Positions 10,565 through 20,500 of a DNA stretch of 64,000 nt are shown here, in pieces. A program made the position numbers and the translations under genes. Each line of letters opens with the position of its first letter. Position 1 is the first letter of the stretch. Source of the DNA: GCA-2733415 sp964276095 (GTDB lineage: Bacteria > Bacteroidota > Bacteroidia > Flavobacteriales > Flavobacteriaceae). The stretch is taken from assembly GCA_964276095.1 (NCBI GenBank), contig CAXYDR010000001.1, positions 682,001-746,000 on the forward strand, given 5' to 3'. The notes beneath the pieces are model-generated. The model was given only the letters and a program-made list of their open reading frames with translations, was not told the origin of the DNA and did no database searches.

Positions 10565-11005
10565 TTATTGAAAATTTCTTGTATCTGGCGTGAATTGCGA
10601 GAGTGTTATAGTGTTTGATATAGGAATTCCATTATTATCAATGGCATTAACTTGAACACATGACCATGTATCTAACTTTGTTAAATGGTTTCTTCGCATT
10701 TCAATTGTAAACGATTTAGAATCGTTTGAATTAATATTTACAATTTTATTAAATGAATTACTGAGCATTTTTACGCTCATATTTGAAGATTTCTCTTTAC
10801 AATTAATTTGTTTTGTCTTAATTGTATATAGAATATTTTTATTTGAATTATTTGTAACCACATAGGTATAGCTATGCACTTTATGAGATAAAGGTGCATT
10901 ACTTTTTTCTAAAATAGAAATATGTAATGTACTTACTTCTTGCTTGTTTTGACTAAAAGTAATACTTATAGTCAAAAAAGTAATTAGACAGAATAATTTT
11001 TTCAT
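10565..11005 (-). CDS. Small secreted protein of unknown function (146 aa)
   Basis: I do not recognise a family. A signal peptide (about residues 1-18, MKKLFCLITFLTISITFS) is followed by a polar domain of about 125 residues. This domain has alternating hydrophobic strands around TYVVTNNSNKNILYTIKTKQ and FTIEMRRNHLTKLDTWSCVQV, suggestive of a small beta-sandwich like those that handle non-covalent surface assembly. It contains two cysteines in the mature part, which could pair. The gene ends 33 bp before the 3256-aa giant gene on the same strand and carries the shared two-part upstream element, so it is probably the first gene of that operon. A role as partner or chaperone of the giant protein is inference from position only. 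Confidence 0.75.
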   Translation of the reverse strand: MKKLFCLITFLTISITFSQNKQEVSTLHISILEKSNAPLSHKVHSYTYVVTNNSNKNILYTIKTKQINCKEKSSNMSVKMLSNSFNKIVNINSNDSKSFTIEMRRNHLTKLDTWSCVQVNAIDNNGIPISNTITLSQFTPDTRNFQ

Positions 11006-11029
11006 AGCCCTGATATTTTCATTGTTAAA

Positions 11030-11076
11030 AATGATAACATTCAGAGATTTAATTCAATACTAAACTTGGGACGCTT
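11030..11076 (-). promoter_or_regulatory. Shared two-part upstream element, copy 1
   Basis: On the minus strand this reads AAGCGTCCCAAGTTTAG (11,076-11,060), 19 unrelated bases, then ATGTTATCATT (11,040-11,030), ending 24 bp before the ATG of the 146-aa gene. The same two boxes with exactly the same 19-bp gap precede the SprB-like gene at 23,186-23,232. TATCATT resembles a degenerate Bacteroidota -7 box, so this may be a promoter with a special upstream box, or a site for an alternative sigma factor or an activator. Confidence 0.6.
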
Positions 11077-11253
11077 ATATAATGAAATGTAATAAAGCGA
11101 AGTTTTTCGTTTGGGAACGAAGCAAGTTTTTAAAATTATATTTTGGGAATATAAACTTTATTGGTTTTGTAAATATATGCAATAAAAAATTAAATAACAT
11201 AATGATTATCAATATATTGGATTGCTTGTTTTACATGGTTATTTCTTTTAAAA

Positions 11254-11325
11254 AAACTACTTCAATATATCATATTATTAACACTTAAGTAAAACACGAT
11301 TTCAATGATACAGTTGAAGTAGTTT
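11254..11325. repeat. AACTAC-type hairpin 4
   Basis: Perfect 12-bp arms AAACTACTTCAA (11,254-11,265) and TTGAAGTAGTTT (11,314-11,325) enclose a 48-nt loop. The loop is not the conserved type; it has slight resemblance to that of hairpin 1 around a TTAA...TAAGTA stretch. Confidence 0.65.
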
Positions 11326-11359
11326 GCAAATTGGTTAGTTGTATTATTAGTTAATTAAA

Positions 11360-11436
11360 AAACTACTCTGTATAGTTTATATCCACTTAAACCCTAATAA
11401 TTACACAATCTAGATATTTATATTACAGAGTAGTTT
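11360..11436. repeat. Conserved-loop hairpin 5
   Basis: Perfect 13-bp arms AAACTACTCTGTA (11,360-11,372) and TACAGAGTAGTTT (11,424-11,436). The loop at 11,381-11,410 contains CACTTAAACCCTAATAATTA and ACACAAT, matching hairpins 3, 6 and 7, while the stem sequence differs from theirs in both arms. Confidence 0.7.
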
Positions 11437-11450
11437 AATTATTTATTAAA

Positions 11451-11526
11451 GGAAACTATTCGTGACTATAATCAACTTAACCCCAAGTAATACACAATTA
11501 TTGATTAGGATCACGAATTAGTTTCC
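11451..11526. repeat. Conserved-loop hairpin 6
   Basis: Arms GGAAACTATTCGTGA (11,451-11,465) and TCACGAATTAGTTTCC (11,511-11,526) pair with a single bulged base. The loop at 11,471-11,500 starts ATCAACTTAACCCC and ends TACACAATTA, the conserved type with a few changes. Confidence 0.7.
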
Positions 11527-11617
11527 GATATATTAATGATTACTCTTTTGCCTATATTCTTGGTAAGCAATAGAATAATGTTTTTTTTTAATAGAGTTAA
11601 ACCTTTATTTTTAAATA

Positions 11618-11695
11618 AAAAACTACTTCGAATTTTCTGGATCAACTTAAACCCTATAATTACACAATTTCGATACCTAATACGAAGTAGTTTTT
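11618..11695 (-). terminator. Conserved-loop hairpin 7, downstream of the OmpA-family gene
   Basis: Perfect 13-bp arms AAAAACTACTTCG (11,618-11,630) and CGAAGTAGTTTTT (11,683-11,695), starting 5 bp after the stop codon of the minus-strand OmpA-family gene and ending in a T run on that strand. The loop (11,641-11,670) is identical to that of hairpin 3 over 30 bases. It probably terminates the SprB-SprF-OmpA operon. Confidence 0.65.
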
Positions 11696-11700
11696 GTTTA

Positions 11701-13605
11701 TTATTTCATTTTTTCAATTACAAATTCTGTTCTTCTATTTTTTTGATGTTGATCATCATTACATTTTATACCGTCACCACAATCATTAGTTAATTGATAT
11801 TCGCCAAACCCTTTGTGTGAGGTAATGCGAGGTTTTTTAATTCCTTGTTCTATAAAGTAATTATAAGTTGATTTTGCTCTCCTGGACGAAAGTTTTTCAT
11901 TATACTCAGCAGAACCTCTAGAATCAGTATGTGATTCTATATTAATAATCATATTTTCATATTTATTCATTACGGCAATTATTTTATTTAATTCTGGTTT
12001 AGCGTCATCTCTAATTACGCTACTATCAAAATCAAAATATATAATATCAGTACTTAAACCTGCTAATATATTCATGTCTTTAAGCGGGTCCAATTCCAAG
12101 TTAACAATCATTTCAGTATAGGATTCTTGATTATAAGAATTAAAAGGTTTTAGTGTATTCTCAAATTTTGGTTTGTCTCCATTTAGTTGAAAATGAGTGT
12201 CTCTTTTTATTTTTCGCTCATAATATCCATCCTCACCAGTTTCTAATTCAAATATGATTTTTCCTTTACTATCAGATAAAATAACCACAGCATTTTTTAA
12301 TGGTTCATTGGTGACTTTATCAGTAATTATCCCTTTAAGAGTAAAATCTCTTTCCCTTGTGAATGTATATATATCATCATCACCAATTCCACCTTCTCTG
12401 TTAGAAGAAACGAATCCTTCTGATCCAATATCATTTAAATTGTAGGCAAAATCATCACTAACACTATTAATAGGTTCCCCTAAATTGGTTACGTTTTTAT
12501 AATCACCATCTACATTATCGGCAGAAAACACATCTAATTGTCCAAGTCCTAAATGCCCTTCAGAAGAAAAGTATAGCTTATCATCTAAAGCATGGTAAAA
12601 AGGAAACATTTCATTTCCTTCTGTATTTATTTTTTCACCGAGGTTAATAGGTTTTTTCACACCACCACGATCATGCATCTCAGAAACGTATATATCTGTT
12701 CCACCATATCCTCCAGGCATATCTGAGGTGAAGAATAGTTTTTTACCATCTGCACTTATGCTTGGGTGTCCGACAGAGTAGGAGTCACTACTAAAGAATA
12801 ATGGCTTACTGTTTCTCCATTCACCATCAATCCATTCTGCTTTGAATATTTTTAAATTATTAGTTCCATTATTATCTTTAATCGCTTTATTATTATAATA
12901 ATTGTTACGAGTAAAAAACATATGCTTTCCATTAGGAGTAAAACATGCAGATCCTTCGTGGAATTTAGTGTTTACTCCATCCACCATTCTTATAACAACA
13001 TCAGACGAGTCACTTTTTTTAAATATATCTAAGAAAGGTTGATTGTTCCAATTGTAAATTCTTTTTACACTAGCATCTTTATCTTCTCGCGAAGAAACAA
13101 AATAGGTGTTCCCTTTGTATTTTATAGCTCCATAATCACTATTAATGGTGTTTAATGGACTATTTTGTACTGCATATCTATTTTTTCGTTTATGAATGAT
13201 ATCAATAAAATCAAGGTTGTTAAAAAATTGATCAACTCGTGAATCTACAACACCAGTAGCCTTAAACTTTTTCATCCATTTTTTAGATTTTTTATATTCA
13301 CCTGATGCTCTCAATGCTTGTGCATATGCATAGTAGTAATTAGCATCAATATCATGCCCTTTTACTGCTAGTTTATAATAGGGAACTGCTTTTTGTGGTT
13401 GTCTCAGCAGCATATAGCAATCTCCTAGTTTTTTATTTGCATGTAAATCATATGGCCTTTTTTCTAAGGCTGATTTATAGAGGTTTATAGCTTTCATATA
13501 AGAGAACTTATTAAAAAGCTTATCGGCTTGTTTTACTTTTCCACTTTGAGCATAAAGTGTTATACTAGATAGGAAAATACAGAGGTATAATATGAGTGCT
13601 TTCAT
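11701..13605 (-). CDS. OmpA-family protein with TPR and PD40 repeats (PorE-like)
   Basis: Outer-membrane or periplasmic protein expected to tie a T9SS surface assembly to peptidoglycan. Counting from the ATG at 13,605, residues 1-20 are a signal peptide (ending SSITLYAQ), 20-120 are TPR-like helices, and about 165-395 are PD40/WD40-like beta-propeller repeats (HPSISADGKKLFFTSDMPGG, YFSSEGHLGLGQLDVF). A carboxypeptidase-regulatory-like domain follows at about 405-490 and an OmpA peptidoglycan-binding domain at about 525-634 (YFDFDSSVIRDDAKPEL, ESHTDSRGSAEYN). This layout is that of proteins encoded beside PorP/SprF in gliding flavobacteria. An upstream in-frame ATG at 13,626 exists, but the later start gives a cleaner signal peptide. 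Third gene of the operon, after the SprF-like gene. Confidence 0.88.
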   Translation of the reverse strand: MKALILYLCIFLSSITLYAQSGKVKQADKLFNKFSYMKAINLYKSALEKRPYDLHANKKLGDCYMLLRQPQKAVPYYKLAVKGHDIDANYYYAYAQALRASGEYKKSKKWMKKFKATGVVDSRVDQFFNNLDFIDIIHKRKNRYAVQNSPLNTINSDYGAIKYKGNTYFVSSREDKDASVKRIYNWNNQPFLDIFKKSDSSDVVIRMVDGVNTKFHEGSACFTPNGKHMFFTRNNYYNNKAIKDNNGTNNLKIFKAEWIDGEWRNSKPLFFSSDSYSVGHPSISADGKKLFFTSDMPGGYGGTDIYVSEMHDRGGVKKPINLGEKINTEGNEMFPFYHALDDKLYFSSEGHLGLGQLDVFSADNVDGDYKNVTNLGEPINSVSDDFAYNLNDIGSEGFVSSNREGGIGDDDIYTFTRERDFTLKGIITDKVTNEPLKNAVVILSDSKGKIIFELETGEDGYYERKIKRDTHFQLNGDKPKFENTLKPFNSYNQESYTEMIVNLELDPLKDMNILAGLSTDIIYFDFDSSVIRDDAKPELNKIIAVMNKYENMIINIESHTDSRGSAEYNEKLSSRRAKSTYNYFIEQGIKKPRITSHKGFGEYQLTNDCGDGIKCNDDQHQKNRRTEFVIEKMK

Positions 13606-13650
13606 GTGTTTATATTTATTATCCATAGAAAATTAGATCCATTGCTGGGC

Positions 13651-14565
13651 TTAAAAGTATCTAGGTGATTTATATTTAGTTGTAGGGAATTTAAATTCAT
13701 AAATTAGAATGATTTCATGAGATCCTGAAGTATATTTTCTAATATCAGAGAAAGAGTATTCATATGCATATCCTACTCTTAATTGCTTGTTTATTTTCAT
13801 ATCGAATAATCCGCCGAATGCATCATCATGTCTGTATGATCCTCCAATCCAAAATTTTTCGTATAATAAAAATAATGCACTAGCTTCTACTGATAAAGGA
13901 GCTCCTTTGGTATATTTTGTAGAAAATGATGGTTTGAATTTAGTGTTAGATGTTAAGTCAAATACATATCCTCCAATTGCATAATAATGATTACGCTCCA
14001 AGGCTACAAAATCTCCATTTTTATTATAGTCTGTCGATATTAACCTAGGAGTCGATAGACCTAAATACCATTTATTGGTATGGTAATACATACCCGCTCC
14101 GACATTAGGAGTCCATCTATTCAACTTTTCATTTAAACTAGGGTCTTCCATTACGGATTCAAAAGCGTAAAATTCTTGATCAAGATTGTATTGACTAAAT
14201 CCTCCTTTTACACCAAAAGAAAAGAAATGTTCTTCTTTCATCTTTACAGTGTATGAATAATCCACATAAAATGAAGTGAAATTCTGAAAACCAGTTTGAT
14301 CACGAACAATAGATAGTCCTAATCCCATTTTATTATTTCTTAAAGGCGTATTTGCAGAAATAGTTGTTGTTCTTGGAGCGTCGTCAACTCCAACCCATTG
14401 GTTTCTATTTACTGCTACGGCGTATAACGAACCTCTACTACCTGCATATGCGGGATTTACTGCTACAGTATTAAACATGTAGTGTGTAAATTGAGGCTGT
14501 TGTTGGGCGTTTACTAGATTTGGGGTACTAAGTAGGGTAATCATGATTAAAATTAATTTTCTCAT
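13651..14565 (-). CDS. PorP/SprF family T9SS outer-membrane protein
   Basis: Protein of 304 aa with signal peptide (residues 1-21, ending LVNAQ). The mature start QQPQFTHYMFNTVAVNPAYAGSRG is the hallmark of the PorP/SprF family, followed by alternating amphipathic strands expected to form an outer-membrane beta-barrel. In Flavobacterium johnsoniae SprF is needed for secretion of the adhesin SprB, whose gene lies directly upstream. Here too the gene starts 17 bp after the stop codon of the SprB-like giant gene and is followed after a short gap by the OmpA-family gene. It is therefore expected to be the dedicated outer-membrane partner that docks the type B-sorted giant protein. The family call is secure; pairing with this particular giant protein is inference from gene order. 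Confidence 0.92.
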   Translation of the reverse strand: MRKLILIMITLLSTPNLVNAQQQPQFTHYMFNTVAVNPAYAGSRGSLYAVAVNRNQWVGVDDAPRTTTISANTPLRNNKMGLGLSIVRDQTGFQNFTSFYVDYSYTVKMKEEHFFSFGVKGGFSQYNLDQEFYAFESVMEDPSLNEKLNRWTPNVGAGMYYHTNKWYLGLSTPRLISTDYNKNGDFVALERNHYYAIGGYVFDLTSNTKFKPSFSTKYTKGAPLSVEASALFLLYEKFWIGGSYRHDDAFGGLFDMKINKQLRVGYAYEYSFSDIRKYTSGSHEIILIYEFKFPTTKYKSPRYF

Positions 14566-14582
14566 AATGATTGTGTTTTATA

Positions 14583-17500
14583 TTAGTTAGTACTCAGGTA
14601 AACATGTCCTGTTATTGCTTTTACATTACTATTTCTTATTTCTATAATGTAATAATAAGTACCAGTTGGTAGTTCGTTATTACCACCAAGTGTAGTACCT
14701 CCATTTTCAGCCGTACCTCTCCAACGTCCTTTTTTAGCATCGTAGTTATCACTTTGGTATACAAGAGCTCCCCATCTGTTAAACATTTTTAATGTAGGAA
14801 TACCACAGTCGTCAATACCTTCAACTTTGAAGTAATCGTTATATATATCACCGTTCGGGGTAATAGCTTTCGAGATAAACATGTCTTCCAAACAATTACA
14901 ACCAGGTTCAACTAGTAATAGTTGTTCTTTTATTGTTACGTTACCACAATCGTCCGTGATAGTCCAAGTTCTTACGATTTGATAATCTGGAGCTCCTTCG
15001 GTACCTGTAATGGTAACATTGTATTCAATATTAGCTTCAGAACATCCTTCGATAACTTCAAATATTGGTGCCGGAGGTAATTCGTTACAGTAGAATACTA
15101 TATCATCAATTTCAGGTATTATTTCTGGAGCAGTAGTATCAGAAATTGTAAATGACCTTTCAATTACTTCTCCTTGTAAGCCACATTCATCTGTAGCTAT
15201 AAATGTTACTATGATGCTATCAGAACATCCGTCATTTATCCATTGCCCTTCAATAAAAGTCAGTATAACAGAACCACAATTATCGGTAGCTGTTATTCCA
15301 GCATAACTACTTACCCAGTCAATATACTCTAAGTTCATTGAAGAGTCAGTTCCCGTACATTCAGCACTTCCATCATCACCTAAAGTAAGCACAGGAGCTG
15401 TAGTGTCTGTTAAAGTTAAAGTAGCTATTAATCTTTGACTGTTGCCACAGTCATCAGTAACGGTATAATTTACAATCATAGTACCTCCATGCCCACAGGT
15501 TACGCTTAGATTGTCGAAGTCATAATCCGAAGTAACGACAAAAGTGTTGTCTATATCACAGGCATCAGTACCACAAGTTTGTAGCGCTTCAATATTGGCG
15601 TTGTTCCAAGCATCTGCAATAGATTGGTTATCTTCTCCCACACATTCTAAAGTAGTATCTACAACACTACAGTTTACTAAATCCGGTGGAGTAGTGTCTT
15701 CTAAAGTTAATGTAGCTGTTAGAGTTGTTATGTTATCACAATCATCAGTAGCAGTATAAGTTACTGTAATCGTTCCTCCAGCACCACAAGTTGAACTTAA
15801 ATTGGTGAATGCATAATCAGAAGTTATGATAACAGCAATATCTTCAGCACAATTTTCAAGCGTTGTAATATTATCAGCATTCCATTGGTCAGCTATGGTT
15901 TGATTATCAATTCCTGAACACTCTATAGTTGTATCTACTACCTCGCAATTATCTAAATCAGGATTAGTACCGTCAGATAAGGTTAATGTAGCTGTTAATA
16001 TAGTTTCATTCCCACAATCATCAGCGATAGTGTAGTTTACTGTAATTGCTCCACAGACACCACAAGAAGGCTCTAAGTTAGCAAAGTCATAATCCGAAGT
16101 AACTACAAAGGTATTGTCGATATCACAAGCATCCGTACCACAATTTTCAAGTGCTGCAATATTATCAGCATTCCATTGGTCAGCGATTGCTTCATTTCCA
16201 TCAGCAGTGCATTCCACAGTAGCATCAATAACATTACAATTTACTAAATCCGGTGGAGTAGTGTCCTCTAAAGTTAAGGTAGCATTTAAAATTTCAGTAT
16301 TTCCACAATCATCAGTTATGGAATAGATTATTGCAATCGTTCCACCAAACCCACAAGATGAGCTTAAATTAGAGAACGCATAATCCGAAGTTACTACAAA
16401 AGTATTATCTACATCACAACTATCAGTACCACAAGTTTCTAAAGCGGTAATGTTAGCACTATTCCATGCATCTGCAATAGATTCATTGTCATCACCTGCA
16501 CATTCTAAAGTTTCATCAGTTACTGTACAGTTTACTAAATCTGGTGGAGTAGTATCCTCAAGGGTTAATATAGCTGTAAGTTGTTGGCTATTATTACAAT
16601 CATCCGAAACGGTATAAGTTATTGTAATAGTACCACCAGCACCACAAGTTGAGCTTAAATTAGAGAATGTATAATCCGAAGTTACTACAAAGGTATTGTC
16701 TAGAACACAACTGTCAGTACCACAGGTTTCTAAATCGGTAATGTTAGCACTATTCCATGCATCTGCAATAGATTCGTTATCAGTTCCTGCACATTCTAAA
16801 GTTACATCAGTCACTGTACAATTTACTAAATCAGGAGGAGTAGTATCTTCAAGAGTTAATGTTATATTTAATGTAGCACTGTTATCACAATCATCCGTAA
16901 CGGTATAAATAACAGAGATTGTACCTCCAAGCCCACAAGATGTTACAAGATTAGTGAAAGCGTAGTTAGAAGAAACGGTAACATTTAAATCATCAGCACA
17001 TGCTTCAAGTGCTGTAATGTTGTCTAAGTTCCATTGATCTGCCAATGCTTCATTATTTTCCCCAGAACATTCTAAGGTTAAATCATTTACATTACAATCA
17101 GATAAATCCGGAATAGTAATATCATCAAAAGAAAGTATCGCATTTAAGGTACTGCTGTTTCCACAATCATCTGTAATTGTATAATTCACATTTAGCGTAC
17201 CACAAGGTCCACAAGTTGTGTTTAAATTAGCAAAGTCATAATCAGAAGTTACTTGTCCTGAGAAGTCAGGGTCACAACTATCACTTGCACATGCTTCTAA
17301 TGCAGCAATATTGTCTGCATTCCACGCATCAGCAGCAGCCTCATTATCATCAGTACATTCTAGTACTTGATTGGTTACTGCACATCCAGATAAGTCTGGT
17401 GGAGTAGCATCTTCTAAAGTTAAAGTAACACTTAAGGTAGTACTGTTATTACATTTATCTATAATAGTATACGTTGTTATTATGTCTCCACCAAGTCCAC

Positions 17501-20500
17501 AAGTTGAACTTAGATTACTATATGCATAATCAGAAGTTACTTGCCCTGAAAAGTCAGGATCACAACTATCAGCTGCACACCCTTCAATAGCTGTAATATT
17601 ATCTAGGTTCCACTGATCAGCAATGGCTTCATTGTTAGTTCCATCACACTCTAAAGCTTGACTAATTACTGCACATCCAGATAAGTCTGGTGGAGTAGTA
17701 TCTTCTAAAGTTAACGTAGCGTTTAAAGTTTCTGCATTTCCACAATCATCTGTAATGGTATATATAACTGCTATTGTTCCACCAAGTCCACAAGTTGAAC
17801 TTAGATTACTATATGCATAATCAGAGGTTACTTGCCCTGAAAAGTCAGGATCACAACTATCAGCTACACACCCTTCAAGAGCAGTTATGTTGTCTAAATT
17901 CCACTGATCAGCCATGGCTTCATTGTTAGTTCCGTCACATTCTAAAGCTTGACTAGTTACTGCACATCCAGATAAGTCTGGTGGAGTAGTATCTTCTAAA
18001 GTTAACGTAGCGTTTAAAATTTCTGCATTTCCACAATCATCTGTAATGGTATATATAACTGCTATTGTTCCACCAAGTCCACAAGTTGAACTAAGGTTAC
18101 TATATGCATAATCAGAAGTTACTTGCCCTGAAAAATCAGGATCACAACTATCAGCTGCACACCCTTCAATAGCTGTAATATTATCTAGGTTCCACTGATC
18201 AGCAATGGCTTCATTGTTAGTTCCATCACATTCTAAAGCTTGACTAGTTACTGCACATCCAGATAAGTCTGGTGGAGTAGTGTCTTCTAAAGTTAATGTT
18301 ACATTAAGTGTCGCAGCACCACCACATTCATCGGTGATAGTATATAACACTGGAATAGTTCCACCAAGTCCACAAGTTGTATTTAAGTTTACAAATGCAT
18401 AGTTAGAAGTTACAGAAATATCAGTATCATCTTCAGCACATGCTTCCAGTGCTGCAATATTGTCTAAATTCCATTGATCAGCAATCGCTTCATTGTTTGC
18501 TCCATCACATTCTAAAGTCTCATTTCCTACAGAACAATTCGTTAAATCTGGAGGAGTATTATCATTAAATGAAAGGTTAAGTGTAATAGGAGAATTATTT
18601 CCACAATCGTCAATTACATCATAAGTTACACTTAATGTACCACATGGTCCACATTCTTGATTTAGGTTAGTAAAATCATAATTAGAATTTATCATTAAAT
18701 CAGTGTCACAATTATCTGTAACACAGTCTTGTAGTGCTGCAATATTGTCTAAGTTCCATTGATCAGCAATTGATTCATTTGTAGCAGCATCACAAGTTGA
18801 TGGGGTATTCAGATTTAGACTACAAGAGGTAATATCTGGAGCAGTAGTATCTTGAATAGTTATTACTTGACTTACTTGAGTTGCAGGATTCCCACAGACA
18901 TCAGAGATGTTCCAAGCTCTGGTAATTGTTCCGCCACAGTTGTTTCCAACTTGAGCTGCATCTAGGCCAAGTACAGTTCCATCTGCATCACAGTTATCGG
19001 AATATGCTAAGCTAATCATAGCTGGCACATCATCAATACATTGTACTGATATGTCAGCAGGAGCTGCAACGATTACTGGAGCAGTAGTATCTTGAATAGT
19101 TATTATTTGATTTACTTGAGTTGCAGGATTCCCACAGACATCAGAGATGTTCCAAGTTCTGGTAATTGTTCCGCCACAGTTGTTTCCAACTTGAGCTGCA
19201 TCTAGGCCAAGTACAGTTCCATCTGCATCACAGTTATCGGAATATGCTAGGTTAATCATAGCTGGCACATCATCAATACATTGTACTGATATGTCAGCAG
19301 GAGCTGCAACGATTACTGGAGCAGTAGTATCTTGAATAGTTATTATTTGATTTACTTGAGTTGCAGGATTCCCACAGACATCAGAGATGTTCCAAGTTCT
19401 GGTAATTGTTCCGCCACAGTTGTTTCCAACTTGAGCTGCATCTAGGCCAAGTACAGTTCCATCTGCATCACAGTTATCGGAATATGCTAGGTTAATCATA
19501 GCTGGAACATCATCAATACATTGTACTGATATGTCAGCAGGAGCTGCAACGATTACTGGTGGCGTTGTATCTTGAATCGTAATAATTTGACTTACTTGAG
19601 CTGCAGGATTTCCACAGGCATCAGAGATATTCCAAGTTCTAGTAATAGTTCCACCACAGTTGTTTCCAACTTGAGCTGCATCTAGGCCAAGTACAGTTCC
19701 ATCTGCATCACAGTTATCGGAATATGCTAGGTTAATCATAGCTGGCACATCATCAATACATTGTACTGATATGTCAGCAGGAGCTACAACGATTACTGGA
19801 GCAGTAGTATCTTGAATAGTTATTACTTGACTTACTTGAGTTGCAGGATTCCCACAGACATCAGAGATGTTCCAAGTTCTGGTAATTGTTCCACCACAAT
19901 TGTTTCCAACTTGAGCTGCATCTAGGCCAAGTACAATTCCATCTGCATCACAGTTATCGGAATATGCTAGGTTAATCATAGCTGGAACATCATCAATACA
20001 TTGTACTGATATGTCAGCAGGAGCGGCAACGATTACTGGTGCAGTAGTATCATTTACATTTATAACCTGTGTAGCAGTTGCTGCTTTATCACATATATCA
20101 GTGATTGTAAAAGTTCTAGTAACAACAAACGGACAGTTAGAATTTGGAGTAATAACGTCAACATAGGTGATACTTTGTATTGTAGTGTCATCAGAAGCAG
20201 TGTATCCAATTGTAACGTATGTATCTTTTATGTCAATTGATTGTATATCACTAAAAGGGTAACGAGCTGTTAATTCAGTAATATCATTTTCATCACAACC
20301 TTCTATATTTAATGGTGAAGGTGCAGTAATTTCAGGGTTTCCTGCATCAATAACTACTAATGTAATTTGTAGAGGAGATGGATCTGTACAGCCGTTACTA
20401 TCCTGAACGTATATAGTATATGTCCCTGCGGTTAAGCCATTAAATATTCCTGATGTATTTGTAAAGTCAATATTGTCTAGACTGTAATAATATGGAGGAG

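Larger units (their letters stand above)
11006..11700. other. 695-bp gene-free region with four hairpins
   Basis: No convincing gene is present. An open frame of 68 codons at 11,082-11,288 is rich in K, N, I and F, runs into hairpin 4 and has no family resemblance. The region holds the promoter element of the 146-aa gene at its right-hand transcription start and four AACTAC-type hairpins (4-7) that lead up to the end of the OmpA-family gene. Confidence 0.7.

Noticed and set aside
11082..11288. 68-codon open frame in the gene-free region
   Set aside because: Composition follows the AT-rich intergenic sequence, it runs through hairpin 4, and it overlaps the promoter element of the opposite strand.
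681..11695. Integron attC sites as explanation for the hairpin clusters
   Set aside because: attC sites have variable loops and RYYYAAC/GTTRRRY ends; here loops are conserved, the ends read AACTAC/GTAGTT, and no integrase gene is present.
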